From: Flavobacteriaceae bacterium
GTDB taxonomy: Bacteria > Bacteroidota > Bacteroidia > Flavobacteriales > Flavobacteriaceae
NCBI GenBank assembly: GCA_015489265.1
Contig: WFZY01000227.1
Span: 1 to 11,962 of the forward strand
DNA: 11,962 nucleotides
Direction: 5' to 3'
Position 1 is the stretch's first letter, and every line of letters starts with the position of its first letter. Positions 6,367 through 11,962 of this stretch are shown here, in pieces. Below the pieces are notes generated by a model that was given only the letters and a program-made list of their open reading frames with translations, was not told where the DNA came from and did no database searches. The translations under genes and the position numbers were made by a program.

Positions 6367-6374
6367 TAAATTTG
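6367..6374 (+). promoter_or_regulatory. Proximal -7 box upstream of nuoA
   Basis: This is a second exact TAAATTTG, 53 bases after the first and identical to it, with TTTA (6347-6350) again 16 bases upstream. The predicted transcript would start near 6381, about 16 bases before the nuoA ATG, a leader length like those of other genes in the window. It is the likelier main promoter. Confidence 0.5.
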
Positions 6375-6396
6375 TCTGTCAATTTAATTAAGATAT

Positions 6397-6747
6397 ATGG
6401 GAACAATTGCAATTTTGGTGTTTATTTTAGCGGGGGTCGCTTTAATATTGATAGCCAATAATTTATCTAATTTAATTTCACATAAATCATCAAACCCCGA
6501 TAAGTTTGAACCTTATGAATCGGGGGTTAAAACCATTGGACCGACTTGGATTCGATTCAGAGTCGGCTACTATTTATTTGCTTTGGTTTTTTTAATTTTT
6601 GATGTCGAAATCATTTTCTTGGTGCCTTGGTCAGTTGTATTTAAAAAACTGGGTGCCGTCGCTTTAATCGACATTATTATATTCTTATTTATTTTAGGAC
6701 TGGGATTGATTTATGCACTTAAAAAACGCGCTTTAAAATGGGTTTAG
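6397..6747 (+). CDS. nuoA: Complex I (NADH:quinone oxidoreductase-type) subunit NuoA
   Basis: The 116-residue membrane subunit has three transmembrane helices (about 4-22, 58-80 and 88-108). The conserved loop YESGVKTIG (40-48) and the [21 protein letters not shown] stretch, with D69 and E71 as the acidic pair in the second helix, identify the family. NuoA sits where the peripheral and membrane arms of complex I meet and shapes the quinone cavity with NuoH. It is the first gene of the operon, preceded by two -7 boxes. Its stop overlaps the proposed nuoB start by 10 bases. The length is typical. Confidence 0.97.
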   Translation: MGTIAILVFILAGVALILIANNLSNLISHKSSNPDKFEPYESGVKTIGPTWIRFRVGYYLFALVFLIFDVEIIFLVPWSVVFKKLGAVALIDIIIFLFILGLGLIYALKKRALKWV

Positions 6748-7379
6748 ATAACAAAATGAATTGGATAGGGGATTCGCCACAAAAACCCTATTCGCATAAT
6801 CAAATAGCCAATGATTTTCCGGGACAAATTATTCCTGCCGGAAACGGGGGCAACATTATTGTGGGCTCTATTGATAAAATTATCAACTGGGGACGCTCAA
6901 ACTCTTTATGGCCCTTATACTTCGGAACAAGTTGCTGCGCCATTGAAATGATGCAAACCGGTGCAGCTCGCCACGACTGGTCACGCTTCGGATTTGAAGT
7001 AGCGCGTCCGACACCGCGACAAGCAGATGTCATTATCATTGCCGGAACCATTACCATGAAAATGGCACCTGTTTTACGCCGCCTATACGACCAAATGGCT
7101 GAGCCGAAATACGTGATTGCCATGGGTGCTTGTGCTATTTCGGGTGGTCCTTTTTACTACAATACCTATTCCGTAGTAAAAGGTGCCGACCATGTGATTC
7201 CGGTCGATGTATATGTGCCGGGCTGTCCACCACGCCCCGAAGCTTTGCTCGACGGGATGATGCTGTTGCAAAAGAAAATTAAAACGGAAGGGATGAAAAC
7301 CCGTAAAAATCCGATAGTCGGATTTGATGAAGGTTTTGTGCTGCACAACCTAAGAAAAAACAAAGAAAATGACCAATAA
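6738..7379 (+). CDS. nuoB: Complex I subunit NuoB (N2 iron-sulfur cluster)
   Basis: The 213-residue protein carries the four cysteines for the terminal 4Fe-4S cluster N2: C66 and C67 in [12 protein letters not shown]132 in MGACAISGG and C163 in [13 protein letters not shown]2 hands electrons to quinone at the interface with NuoD. The conserved core starts near residue 40, so there is an N-terminal stretch of ~40 residues rich in Asn, Gly and Pro. The start is uncertain: ATG at 6738 overlaps nuoA by 10 bases, whereas ATG at 6756 (MNWIGDSP) lies 8 bases past the nuoA stop and gives 207 residues. The 3' end overlaps nuoC by 11 bases. All cluster ligands are present, so a working quinone-reducing end is expected. 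Confidence 0.97.
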   Translation: MGLDNKMNWIGDSPQKPYSHNQIANDFPGQIIPAGNGGNIIVGSIDKIINWGRSNSLWPLYFGTSCCAIEMMQTGAARHDWSRFGFEVARPTPRQADVIIIAGTITMKMAPVLRRLYDQMAEPKYVIAMGACAISGGPFYYNTYSVVKGADHVIPVDVYVPGCPPRPEALLDGMMLLQKKIKTEGMKTRKNPIVGFDEGFVLHNLRKNKENDQ

Positions 7380-7821
7380 CGATATCATCACGGCTTTACA
7401 AAAGCAATTTCAAGATTTGTCATTTGACGAAGAAACGTCAAAATATCTAATTATCAATACCTTGCCGGAAAATTATATAGATGTGATGCAAGCGCTTCGC
7501 AATATGGATTTTGACTATCTGTTTGCGATGACCGGTATGGATTGGGGTGCCGAACTGGGTGTAACCAATCATTTGGAAAATACCAAAACCGGCGATATGG
7601 TTGTGGTCAAAGTTAAAATTGCCGACCGCGACAATCCCGAATTGCCAACGCTTGAAAATATTTGGAAAACCGCACACTTGCACGAACGCGAAATTTTTGA
7701 TTTGTTCGGTATCAACTTCAAAGGACACAGCGTGATGAAACGCTTATTGCTGTCCGAAGATTGGGAAGGATATCCGATGCGCAAAGACTGGCAAGACGAA
7801 ACCAAAATGATTATCAGATAA
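7369..7821 (+). CDS. nuoC: Complex I subunit NuoC (30-kDa type), separate from NuoD
   Basis: At 150 residues it matches the 30-kDa family through the signature [26 protein letters not shown] (103-128; E106-R107-E108, D111, H120, K124) and the closing [11 protein letters not shown] (131-141). It is short, ending soon after this motif, without the long C-terminal tail of many homologues. NuoC is a hydrophilic subunit that packs against NuoD and NuoB in the connecting module. In Bacteroides the corresponding gene is fused as nuoCD; here a stop codon and two bases separate it from nuoD, which is the flavobacterial arrangement. It overlaps nuoB by 11 bases, suggesting translational coupling. Confidence 0.96.
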   Translation: MTNNDIITALQKQFQDLSFDEETSKYLIINTLPENYIDVMQALRNMDFDYLFAMTGMDWGAELGVTNHLENTKTGDMVVVKVKIADRDNPELPTLENIWKTAHLHEREIFDLFGINFKGHSVMKRLLLSEDWEGYPMRKDWQDETKMIIR

Positions 7822-7823
7822 CT

Positions 7824-8954
7824 ATGGAACAAGTTACACTCAATACAGCCGACCTGAAATCGCAAGAGTATTTTCTCAATATGGGACCGCAACACCCGGC
7901 AACACACGGGGTTTTGCGTCTTATATTGACACTCGACGGCGAAGTGGTCAAAAATATAGAACCCGATTTGGGTTATATCCACCGCAGTATCGAAAAACAA
8001 TGCGAATACGAAGGTTACAAACAAATCATTCACCTGACCGACCGGATGGATTACCTGTCGGCACATATCAATAACGAAGCGGTTGCTTTGGCTATTGAGC
8101 AAGCACTCGAAATAGAAGTGCCGGAACGGGTCAAAGTCATCCGCACAATTATGGGCGAACTCACCCGTATTGCATCGCACTTGCTTTGGTGGGGCGTTAT
8201 GGGTATGGATGTCGGGGCTTTAACGACCTTTATGTATGCCTTCCGCGACCGTGAAATGATTAACGATATTATGGAAGAAACCTGCGGGGCGCGTTTAACC
8301 ATGAGTTACAGCACACCGGGTGGTGTGATGTTTGATTTGCACCCCAATTTTGTAAAGCGTGTCAAAGAATTTATTCCGCATCTGCGAAAAGTGATTCCGC
8401 AATATGATGAATTGTTAACCGGTAACGTGATTTTCCAAAAAAGGATGAAAGGTATTGGTATTATGTCTTACGAAGATGCTATTTCGCATGGCGCCAGTGG
8501 TCCGGTAGCACGTGGTTCGGGCGTGTCTTGTGACAGACGTAAAAAAGACCCGTATAGCGCTTTTGCATCACGAGATATTGATTTTAAAGAAATTATTTAT
8601 ACCGAAGGGGATAATTTGGCACGCTATAACGTGCGCATGAAAGAAATGTTAGAGTCGCTCAACATTATCGAGCAGTTGATTGACAATATTCCTGACGACG
8701 GTATTCAAGCCAAAACCAAAGCATTGATTAAATTGCCAAAAGGCGAATTTTTACAACGCGTCGAAACCGCCCGCGGCGATTTGGGGGTTTATATCGTCAG
8801 TGACGGAAAGAAAAATCCGTATCGCGTAAAATTCCGTTCACCCGGATTTTCCAATTTGAATGCATTGATTGAAATAGGAAAAGGACATTTAATTGCCGAT
8901 TTGGTAGCGATTATGTCCACATTGGATTTTGTGGTGCCGGATATTGACCGCTAG
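7824..8954 (+). CDS. nuoD: Complex I subunit NuoD (49-kDa type, quinone site)
   Basis: From the ATG at 7824 the protein has 376 residues. NMGPQHPATHGVLRL (19-33) supplies the quinone-site His28, and TDRMDYLSAHINN (72-84) supplies Tyr77, the pair equivalent to His59 and Tyr108 of the bovine 49-kDa subunit. GASGPVARGSG and the ending LDFVVPDIDR, typical of this family, are also present, so the C-terminus is complete. An upstream in-frame ATG at 7761 would add 21 residues inside nuoC that do not look like NuoD, so it was not used. NuoD forms the quinone pocket with NuoB. The next expected genes in the classic order are nuoE, nuoF and nuoG, but this stop codon is followed by 424 bases of repeats and then nuoH. 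Confidence 0.97.
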   Translation: MEQVTLNTADLKSQEYFLNMGPQHPATHGVLRLILTLDGEVVKNIEPDLGYIHRSIEKQCEYEGYKQIIHLTDRMDYLSAHINNEAVALAIEQALEIEVPERVKVIRTIMGELTRIASHLLWWGVMGMDVGALTTFMYAFRDREMINDIMEETCGARLTMSYSTPGGVMFDLHPNFVKRVKEFIPHLRKVIPQYDELLTGNVIFQKRMKGIGIMSYEDAISHGASGPVARGSGVSCDRRKKDPYSAFASRDIDFKEIIYTEGDNLARYNVRMKEMLESLNIIEQLIDNIPDDGIQAKTKALIKLPKGEFLQRVETARGDLGVYIVSDGKKNPYRVKFRSPGFSNLNALIEIGKGHLIADLVAIMSTLDFVVPDIDR

Positions 8955-8958
8955 ATAG

Positions 8959-8978
8959 AGACGCACTGCCGTGCGTCT
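8959..8978. repeat. Palindromic hairpin AGACGCAC-TGCC-GTGCGTCT just after nuoD
   Basis: A perfect 8-bp stem with a 4-base loop begins four bases after the nuoD stop. It resembles the GTAGAGACGCAC...GTGCGTCTCTAC palindromes I recall as dispersed repeats in several bacterial groups. There is no U-tract behind it, so it is more a transcript-stabilising or pausing hairpin, or a mobile palindrome, than a terminator. Confidence 0.7.
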
Positions 8979-8979
8979 A

Positions 8980-9012
8980 AATTGAAAATGTATAATTGAA
9001 AATTGAAAATGA
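8980..9012 (+). repeat. Short direct repeats AATTGAAAA
   Basis: AATTGAAAATG (8980-8990), AATTGAA (8994-9000) and AATTGAAAATGA (9001-9012) lie nearly head to tail between the two GACGCA-type hairpins. Function unknown; slippage-derived filler is the simplest reading. Confidence 0.55.
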
Positions 9013-9013
9013 A

Positions 9014-9033
9014 ATACGCATGGTCGTGCGTCT
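9014..9033. repeat. Degenerate second copy of the GACGCAC palindrome
   Basis: ATACGCATGGTCGTGCGTCT aligns end to end with the perfect palindrome at 8959-8978. The right arm is identical, while the left arm and loop have drifted, leaving a stem with one mismatch and one G-T pair. Confidence 0.55.
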
Positions 9034-9047
9034 GTTGAAATGATAAA

Positions 9048-9353
9048 AGACCTGTTAGGTTTCCAAAAACCTGATAGGTCTGAAACGAGAAAAACGTTGA
9101 CAATTAAAAATACCTAGCAGGTTGGTAAAACCTACTAGGTCGGGGAATGATAAAGACCTGTTAGGTTTCCAAAACCTGATAGGTCTGAAACGAGAAAAAC
9201 GTTGACAATTAAAAAGACCTAGCAGGTTGGTAAAACCTACTAGGTCGGGGAATGATAAAGACCTGTTAGGTTTCCAAAACCTGATAGGTCTGAAATAAGA
9301 TAAAATTGACAATTAAAAAGAGACCTAGCAGGTTTTCAAAACCTACTAGGTCT
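9048..9353. repeat. Threefold tandem array of ~105-bp units, each with two AACCT palindromes, between nuoD and nuoH
   Basis: Six 31-32-nt palindromes alternate in two types. Type A (GACCTGTTAGGTTTCC + AAAACCTGATAGGTC) lies at 9049-9080, 9155-9185 and 9260-9290. Type B (GACCTAGCAGGTTGGT + AAAACCTACTAGGTC) lies at 9111-9141, 9216-9246 and 9322-9352. The period is 105-106 bases. Spacers also repeat: about 30 bases after A (ending TTGACAATTAAAAA) and GGGGAATGATAAA after B. Type A can form a 14-bp stem with two G-U pairs; B has 12-13 pairs with one mismatch. Units 1 and 2 are nearly identical; unit 3 has diverged in spacer and loop, and the first A carries one extra base. No open frame makes sense as protein and no -7 box lies in the array. 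The family recurs at 4134-4164. Six consecutive hairpins in the nuo mRNA could slow polymerase or protect transcript ends; the role is unknown. Confidence 0.9.
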
Positions 9354-9378
9354 GAAAAATAAATAAAAAAAATATAAA

Positions 9379-10449
9379 ATGATTTTAACAAATACGACAA
9401 ATTATTTTGCGGAACTGGTTCATTATCTATCCGAACAAATGGGTTTGGGCGGACAGATACTGGCGTATGTCATTGTTGCCGCTATTTATTTGGGCTTTTT
9501 TGCGGTTGCCGGATTACTGCTGGTATATGTAGAACGGCGGGTGGCGGCATTTTTCCAATTGCGTTTGGGTCCTAACCGCGTCGGTCCTTGGGGATTGCTA
9601 CAAACCATTGCCGATGCGCTCAAATTGGTTTCCAAAGAAATTTTCGGCACCAACCGCAAAGACAAATTGCTCTACAATACCGCTTATTATTTGGTCATTA
9701 TTGCATCGCTGGTCGCTTTATCGGTTATTCCGTTTAGTGTCGGTGTGCAAGCTTACGATTTGAATATCGGTGTCTTTTTTATCTCGGCGGTTTCATCTGT
9801 CGGAGTGCTCGGTATTCTGATTGGTGGCTGGGGAAGTAACAACAAATACTCTTTAATCGGGGGGATGCGTAGCGGTTTGCAAATGTTAAGTTATGAACTC
9901 TCATCCGGTTTGGCTATTTTGACCATTATACTAATGGCAGGTACCCTGCAAATGTCCGGTATTATCGAAGCACAACGTGACGGCTTTTTTATCTGGCGCG
10001 GACATATTCCGGCTTTGATTGCCTTCTTTGTATTTGTGATTGCCGGAACAGCAGAAAGTAACCGGACACCGTTTGATTTGCCCGAAGGCGAAGCAGAATT
10101 GGGGGCAGGTTACCACTCGGAATATTCGGGAATGGGATTCGCTTACTTTTTCTTAGCAGAATTTATCAATATGTTTATCATCTCAGCCGTTGGTGTTACC
10201 TTGTTTTTCGGGGGGTGGTTGGCACCGTTTCATTTAACGGACAGCTTGCCGTTTCAACCGCTTTGGGGTGCATTTTGGTTTTTCTTAAAAGTGTCATTGA
10301 TGATATTCTTGTTGATGTGGTTCCGTTGGACCTTTCCACGCTTGCGAATTGACCAACTCTTGACTTTGGAATGGAAATATCTGTTACCTATCGGATTGTT
10401 AAACATTGTTTTAATGGCGATAGTCGTATATTTTAACTTGATTTTTTAA
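9379..10449 (+). CDS. nuoH: Complex I subunit NuoH (membrane-arm quinone channel)
   Basis: The 356-residue integral membrane protein has about eight transmembrane helices. The family's two strongest motifs are intact: VERRVAAFFQLRLGPNRVGPWG (51-72) and AESNRTPFDLPEGEAELGAGYHSEYSG (225-251; E226, E236, E238, E240, E248). The latter lies in the acidic loop that links quinone binding to proton pumping. NuoH closes the quinone channel below NuoB and NuoD. It starts 25 bases after the repeat array, following the A-rich run AAATAAAAAAAATATAAA, which is a plausible Bacteroidota ribosome landing site. No promoter box is visible in the gap, so it is probably read from the nuoA promoters through the repeats. 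The acidic residues are present and length is within family range. Confidence 0.97.
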   Translation: MILTNTTNYFAELVHYLSEQMGLGGQILAYVIVAAIYLGFFAVAGLLLVYVERRVAAFFQLRLGPNRVGPWGLLQTIADALKLVSKEIFGTNRKDKLLYNTAYYLVIIASLVALSVIPFSVGVQAYDLNIGVFFISAVSSVGVLGILIGGWGSNNKYSLIGGMRSGLQMLSYELSSGLAILTIILMAGTLQMSGIIEAQRDGFFIWRGHIPALIAFFVFVIAGTAESNRTPFDLPEGEAELGAGYHSEYSGMGFAYFFLAEFINMFIISAVGVTLFFGGWLAPFHLTDSLPFQPLWGAFWFFLKVSLMIFLLMWFRWTFPRLRIDQLLTLEWKYLLPIGLLNIVLMAIVVYFNLIF

Positions 10450-10460
10450 AGAAAGATTTT

Positions 10461-10940
10461 ATGAGTTATATAGGAAATATATTTAATGGTGTAAAAACCC
10501 TTTTAACCGGAATGAAAGTAACCGGACACTACTTTTTTCCGTCGGTAATCGGTCGGAAATATACCATTACGCGTCAATATCCCGATGAACCGGCAATTGT
10601 CATGGACCGGTTTAAAGGCGAAGTCGTGATGTGGCATAACGAAAACAACGAACATCGTTGTACGGGCTGTCAAGCTTGTGAAATTGCTTGCCCGAACGGT
10701 TCCATTGAAATTATCTGGGACCGTGTGCTCAACGAAGAAACCGGTAAAAAAGTTAAGGTGATTGACCAACATATTTACCATTTGGGTATGTGCACGATGT
10801 GTAATTTGTGTATCCAAGCTTGTCCAACCAACGCGATTATGTGGTCCACGAATTTTCACAATTCGACCTATGACCGTTCACAATTAACCAAAGTATTAAA
10901 CAAACCCGGCTCTAAATTAATGTCGGGGGTAGAAGAATAA
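10461..10940 (+). CDS. nuoI: Complex I subunit NuoI (two 4Fe-4S clusters)
   Basis: The 159-residue ferredoxin-like subunit has two full CxxCxxCxxxC motifs: C67, C70, C73, C77 (CTGCQACEIACPNG) and C111, C114, C117, C121 (CTMCNLCIQACPTNAI). These hold clusters N6a and N6b, the last relay before N2 in NuoB. In canonical complex I they receive electrons from NuoG; in complexes without NuoEFG, NuoI is the exposed entry point where a ferredoxin or another donor could dock. The segment FFPSVIGRKYTITRQYPDEP is family-typical. It starts 11 bases after nuoH and its stop is directly followed by the nuoJ ATG. Confidence 0.97.
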   Translation: MSYIGNIFNGVKTLLTGMKVTGHYFFPSVIGRKYTITRQYPDEPAIVMDRFKGEVVMWHNENNEHRCTGCQACEIACPNGSIEIIWDRVLNEETGKKVKVIDQHIYHLGMCTMCNLCIQACPTNAIMWSTNFHNSTYDRSQLTKVLNKPGSKLMSGVEE

Positions 10941-11468
10941 ATGACTATGGAAAAAATAATGTTTTATCTCTTGTCGGCTATCATCATCGGTTTTGCCGTA
11001 TTGAGTGTTACAAGCCGTAAATTATATAGAGCAACGATGTATTTGTTGTTTGTATTGATTGCCGTATCGGGCTTATATTTTATGATGGAATACAATTTTA
11101 TGGGCGCCGTCCAATTGTCGGTATATGCCGGTGGTATTATGGTGCTGTTTATTTATGCGGTGATGATGACGGACAAAATAGGCGAACCGATGCGCAGTAT
11201 CAGTTCCAAAAGAAAAATTTTACCGGTTATTGTAACCGTTGGGACGGCAGCTTTGGCTATTTATGCCATTTATTCTTATCAAGGAATAGCCGCTACCAAA
11301 GAAGCCACCGTAACCACCGTGGAACAAATCGGTAGCAAATTGTTGACTTACGAAGCCGGTGGATTTGTATTGCCTTTTGAAGTGATTTCAATACTTTTAT
11401 TAGCCGCTATGATTGGCGCAATAGTCATCGCCAAAGCAAAAAAATTAGTTAATCAAGAAAAAAATTAG
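10941..11468 (+). CDS. nuoJ: Complex I subunit NuoJ
   Basis: The 175-residue membrane protein has five predicted helices. The conserved third-helix region FMGAVQLSVYAGGIMVLFIYAVMM (about 53-76) includes the pi-bulge helix known to twist during turnover. A hydrophilic loop near 78-90 and a final helix before VIAKAKKLVNQEKN complete the family pattern. The ATG directly abuts the nuoI stop; an alternative ATG two codons later (10947) is equally possible. NuoJ lies between NuoA/H and NuoK in the membrane arm. Three bases separate it from nuoK. Confidence 0.95.
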   Translation: MTMEKIMFYLLSAIIIGFAVLSVTSRKLYRATMYLLFVLIAVSGLYFMMEYNFMGAVQLSVYAGGIMVLFIYAVMMTDKIGEPMRSISSKRKILPVIVTVGTAALAIYAIYSYQGIAATKEATVTTVEQIGSKLLTYEAGGFVLPFEVISILLLAAMIGAIVIAKAKKLVNQEKN

Positions 11469-11471
11469 ATT

Positions 11472-11789
11472 ATGATAGAAGGTGTCAGCTTATTTGAAAT
11501 TATGTCATTGACCACGATTCTGTTTTTTATCGGGATTTATGGTTTTTTGACCCGCACCAATTTGATTGCGATGTTGATGTCGTTGGAATTAATGGTCAAT
11601 GCCGAAGCCATTAATTTTGTAGCGATTAACAAATATTTGTCGCCGGCTGTGTTGCAAGGACAAGTATTTTCGTTGTTTATCATTGCTTTGGCAGCTGCCG
11701 AAACGGCTTTGGCGCTTGCTATTATTTTGCACTTGTATCGCCTAACGACAACGATTGATGTGAAAGAAGTTGAAGAATTAAAATATTAA
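11472..11789 (+). CDS. nuoK: Complex I subunit NuoK
   Basis: The 105-residue protein has three membrane helices. The two proton-path glutamates of the family are present: E39 in MSLELMVNAE and E77 in LAAAETALALAI, matching E36 and E72 of E. coli NuoK. An additional acidic residue, E45, lies near the first. NuoK is related to MrpC-type antiporter subunits and links NuoJ to the antiporter-like NuoN/M/L. It is 3 bases after nuoJ and 11 bases before nuoL. Confidence 0.96.
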   Translation: MIEGVSLFEIMSLTTILFFIGIYGFLTRTNLIAMLMSLELMVNAEAINFVAINKYLSPAVLQGQVFSLFIIALAAAETALALAIILHLYRLTTTIDVKEVEELKY

Positions 11790-11800
11790 AAAATATTACG

Positions 11801-11962
11801 ATGGACGCATTTAGTTATATATATCTTATCCCCTTAATTCCCTTGCTGGCTTTCTTGTTTTTGGGTTTTACCGCTAAAAAAATCAAGGAACCCGTATCGG
11901 GTTATATCGGAACCGCCGGTTTGTTGACCGTTTTCGGTTTGTCACTTTACACAGCTTACAAA
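11801..11962 (+). CDS. nuoL: Complex I subunit NuoL, first 54 residues (gene runs off the window end)
   Basis: The ATG at 11801 opens a frame that is open to the last base. The visible part (MDAFSYIYLIPLIPLLAFLFLG, then a basic loop AKKIKEP and a second hydrophobic helix from about residue 33) matches the N-terminal helices of NuoL, the distal antiporter-like proton-pumping subunit. Position directly after nuoK agrees with the usual order. None of the functional Lys/Glu residues lie in this part, so the call rests on order and helix pattern. Confidence 0.88.
   Translation, partial: MDAFSYIYLIPLIPLLAFLFLGFTAKKIKEPVSGYIGTAGLLTVFGLSLYTAYK

Noticed and set aside
7761..7823. Upstream in-frame ATG that would lengthen NuoD by 21 residues
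   Set aside because: The extra residues lie wholly inside the nuoC coding region and do not resemble NuoD; the ATG at 7824, two bases after the nuoC stop, gives a normal N-terminus.
7569..8180. 203-codon minus-strand open frame across nuoC/nuoD, and similar shadow frames at 1589-1885, 2048-2479 and 10503-10859
   Set aside because: All lie antisense to confidently identified genes with full conserved motifs and have no recognisable domains of their own.
9097..9311. Three TTGACA sequences (9097, 9202, 9306) resembling sigma-70 -35 boxes
   Set aside because: They are part of the repeated spacer, lack a TAnnTTTG box behind them, and the Bacteroidota primary sigma factor does not use TTGACA/TATAAT promoters.
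9055..9312. Minus-strand open frame of 85 codons with an internal protein repeat (RPIRFWKPNRSLSFPDLVGF, twice)
   Set aside because: It is only the translation of the palindromic DNA array; the repeats are at DNA level, the period (105 bases) happens to be a multiple of three, and there is no promoter box or start context.
9048..9353. Possible CRISPR array, because of regularly spaced ~31-nt repeats
   Set aside because: The intervals between repeats are themselves repeated rather than unique, two repeat types alternate, and no cas genes are nearby.

Overview
The window is from a member of the Bacteroidota, most likely a flavobacterial-type lineage. Three things point there: promoter -7 boxes of the form TAnnTTTG in front of nearly every transcription unit, start codons without Shine-Dalgarno purine runs, and a TonB-dependent receptor with an N-terminal carboxypeptidase-regulatory-like domain. 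Genus cannot be read from the sequence. By hand counts of a few 60-base lines, most of the window is about 45% GC, but the first ~700 bases are near 27% GC.

Left part (1-3300, minus strand): the 5' part of an AT-rich, secreted, TPR-like protein gene has a promoter whose -33/-7 spacer is a perfect 20-bp palindrome. It is followed by a single-gene unit for a TonB-dependent outer-membrane receptor. That unit has its own -7 box, a TPP (thiamin pyrophosphate) riboswitch leader, and an intrinsic terminator. The riboswitch marks the receptor as a probable outer-membrane importer of thiamin or a thiamin precursor.

Middle part (3460-6050): a NUDIX hydrolase (+) converges on a TviB/WbpO-type nucleotide-sugar dehydrogenase (-), with one palindromic repeat between their stop codons. 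The dehydrogenase is divergently transcribed from a small membrane methyltransferase of the isoprenylcysteine carboxyl methyltransferase-like type; their two promoters overlap.

Right part (6397-11962, + strand): respiratory complex I operon nuoA-B-C-D-H-I-J-K-L, running off the window in nuoL. The genes overlap or sit within 11 bases of each other, with one exception: 424 bases between nuoD and nuoH. The NADH-oxidising module genes nuoE, nuoF and nuoG would normally lie exactly there. The gap instead holds three kinds of repeats, including a threefold tandem array of ~105-bp units that each carry two 31-nt palindromes. The same palindrome family supplies the single copy between the NUDIX and dehydrogenase genes. 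The operon therefore encodes the quinone-binding and proton-pumping parts (and the N2 cluster and two ferredoxin-like clusters), but no NADH-binding module in this locus. This resembles the 11-subunit complexes known in Bacteroides, although here nuoC and nuoD are separate genes.
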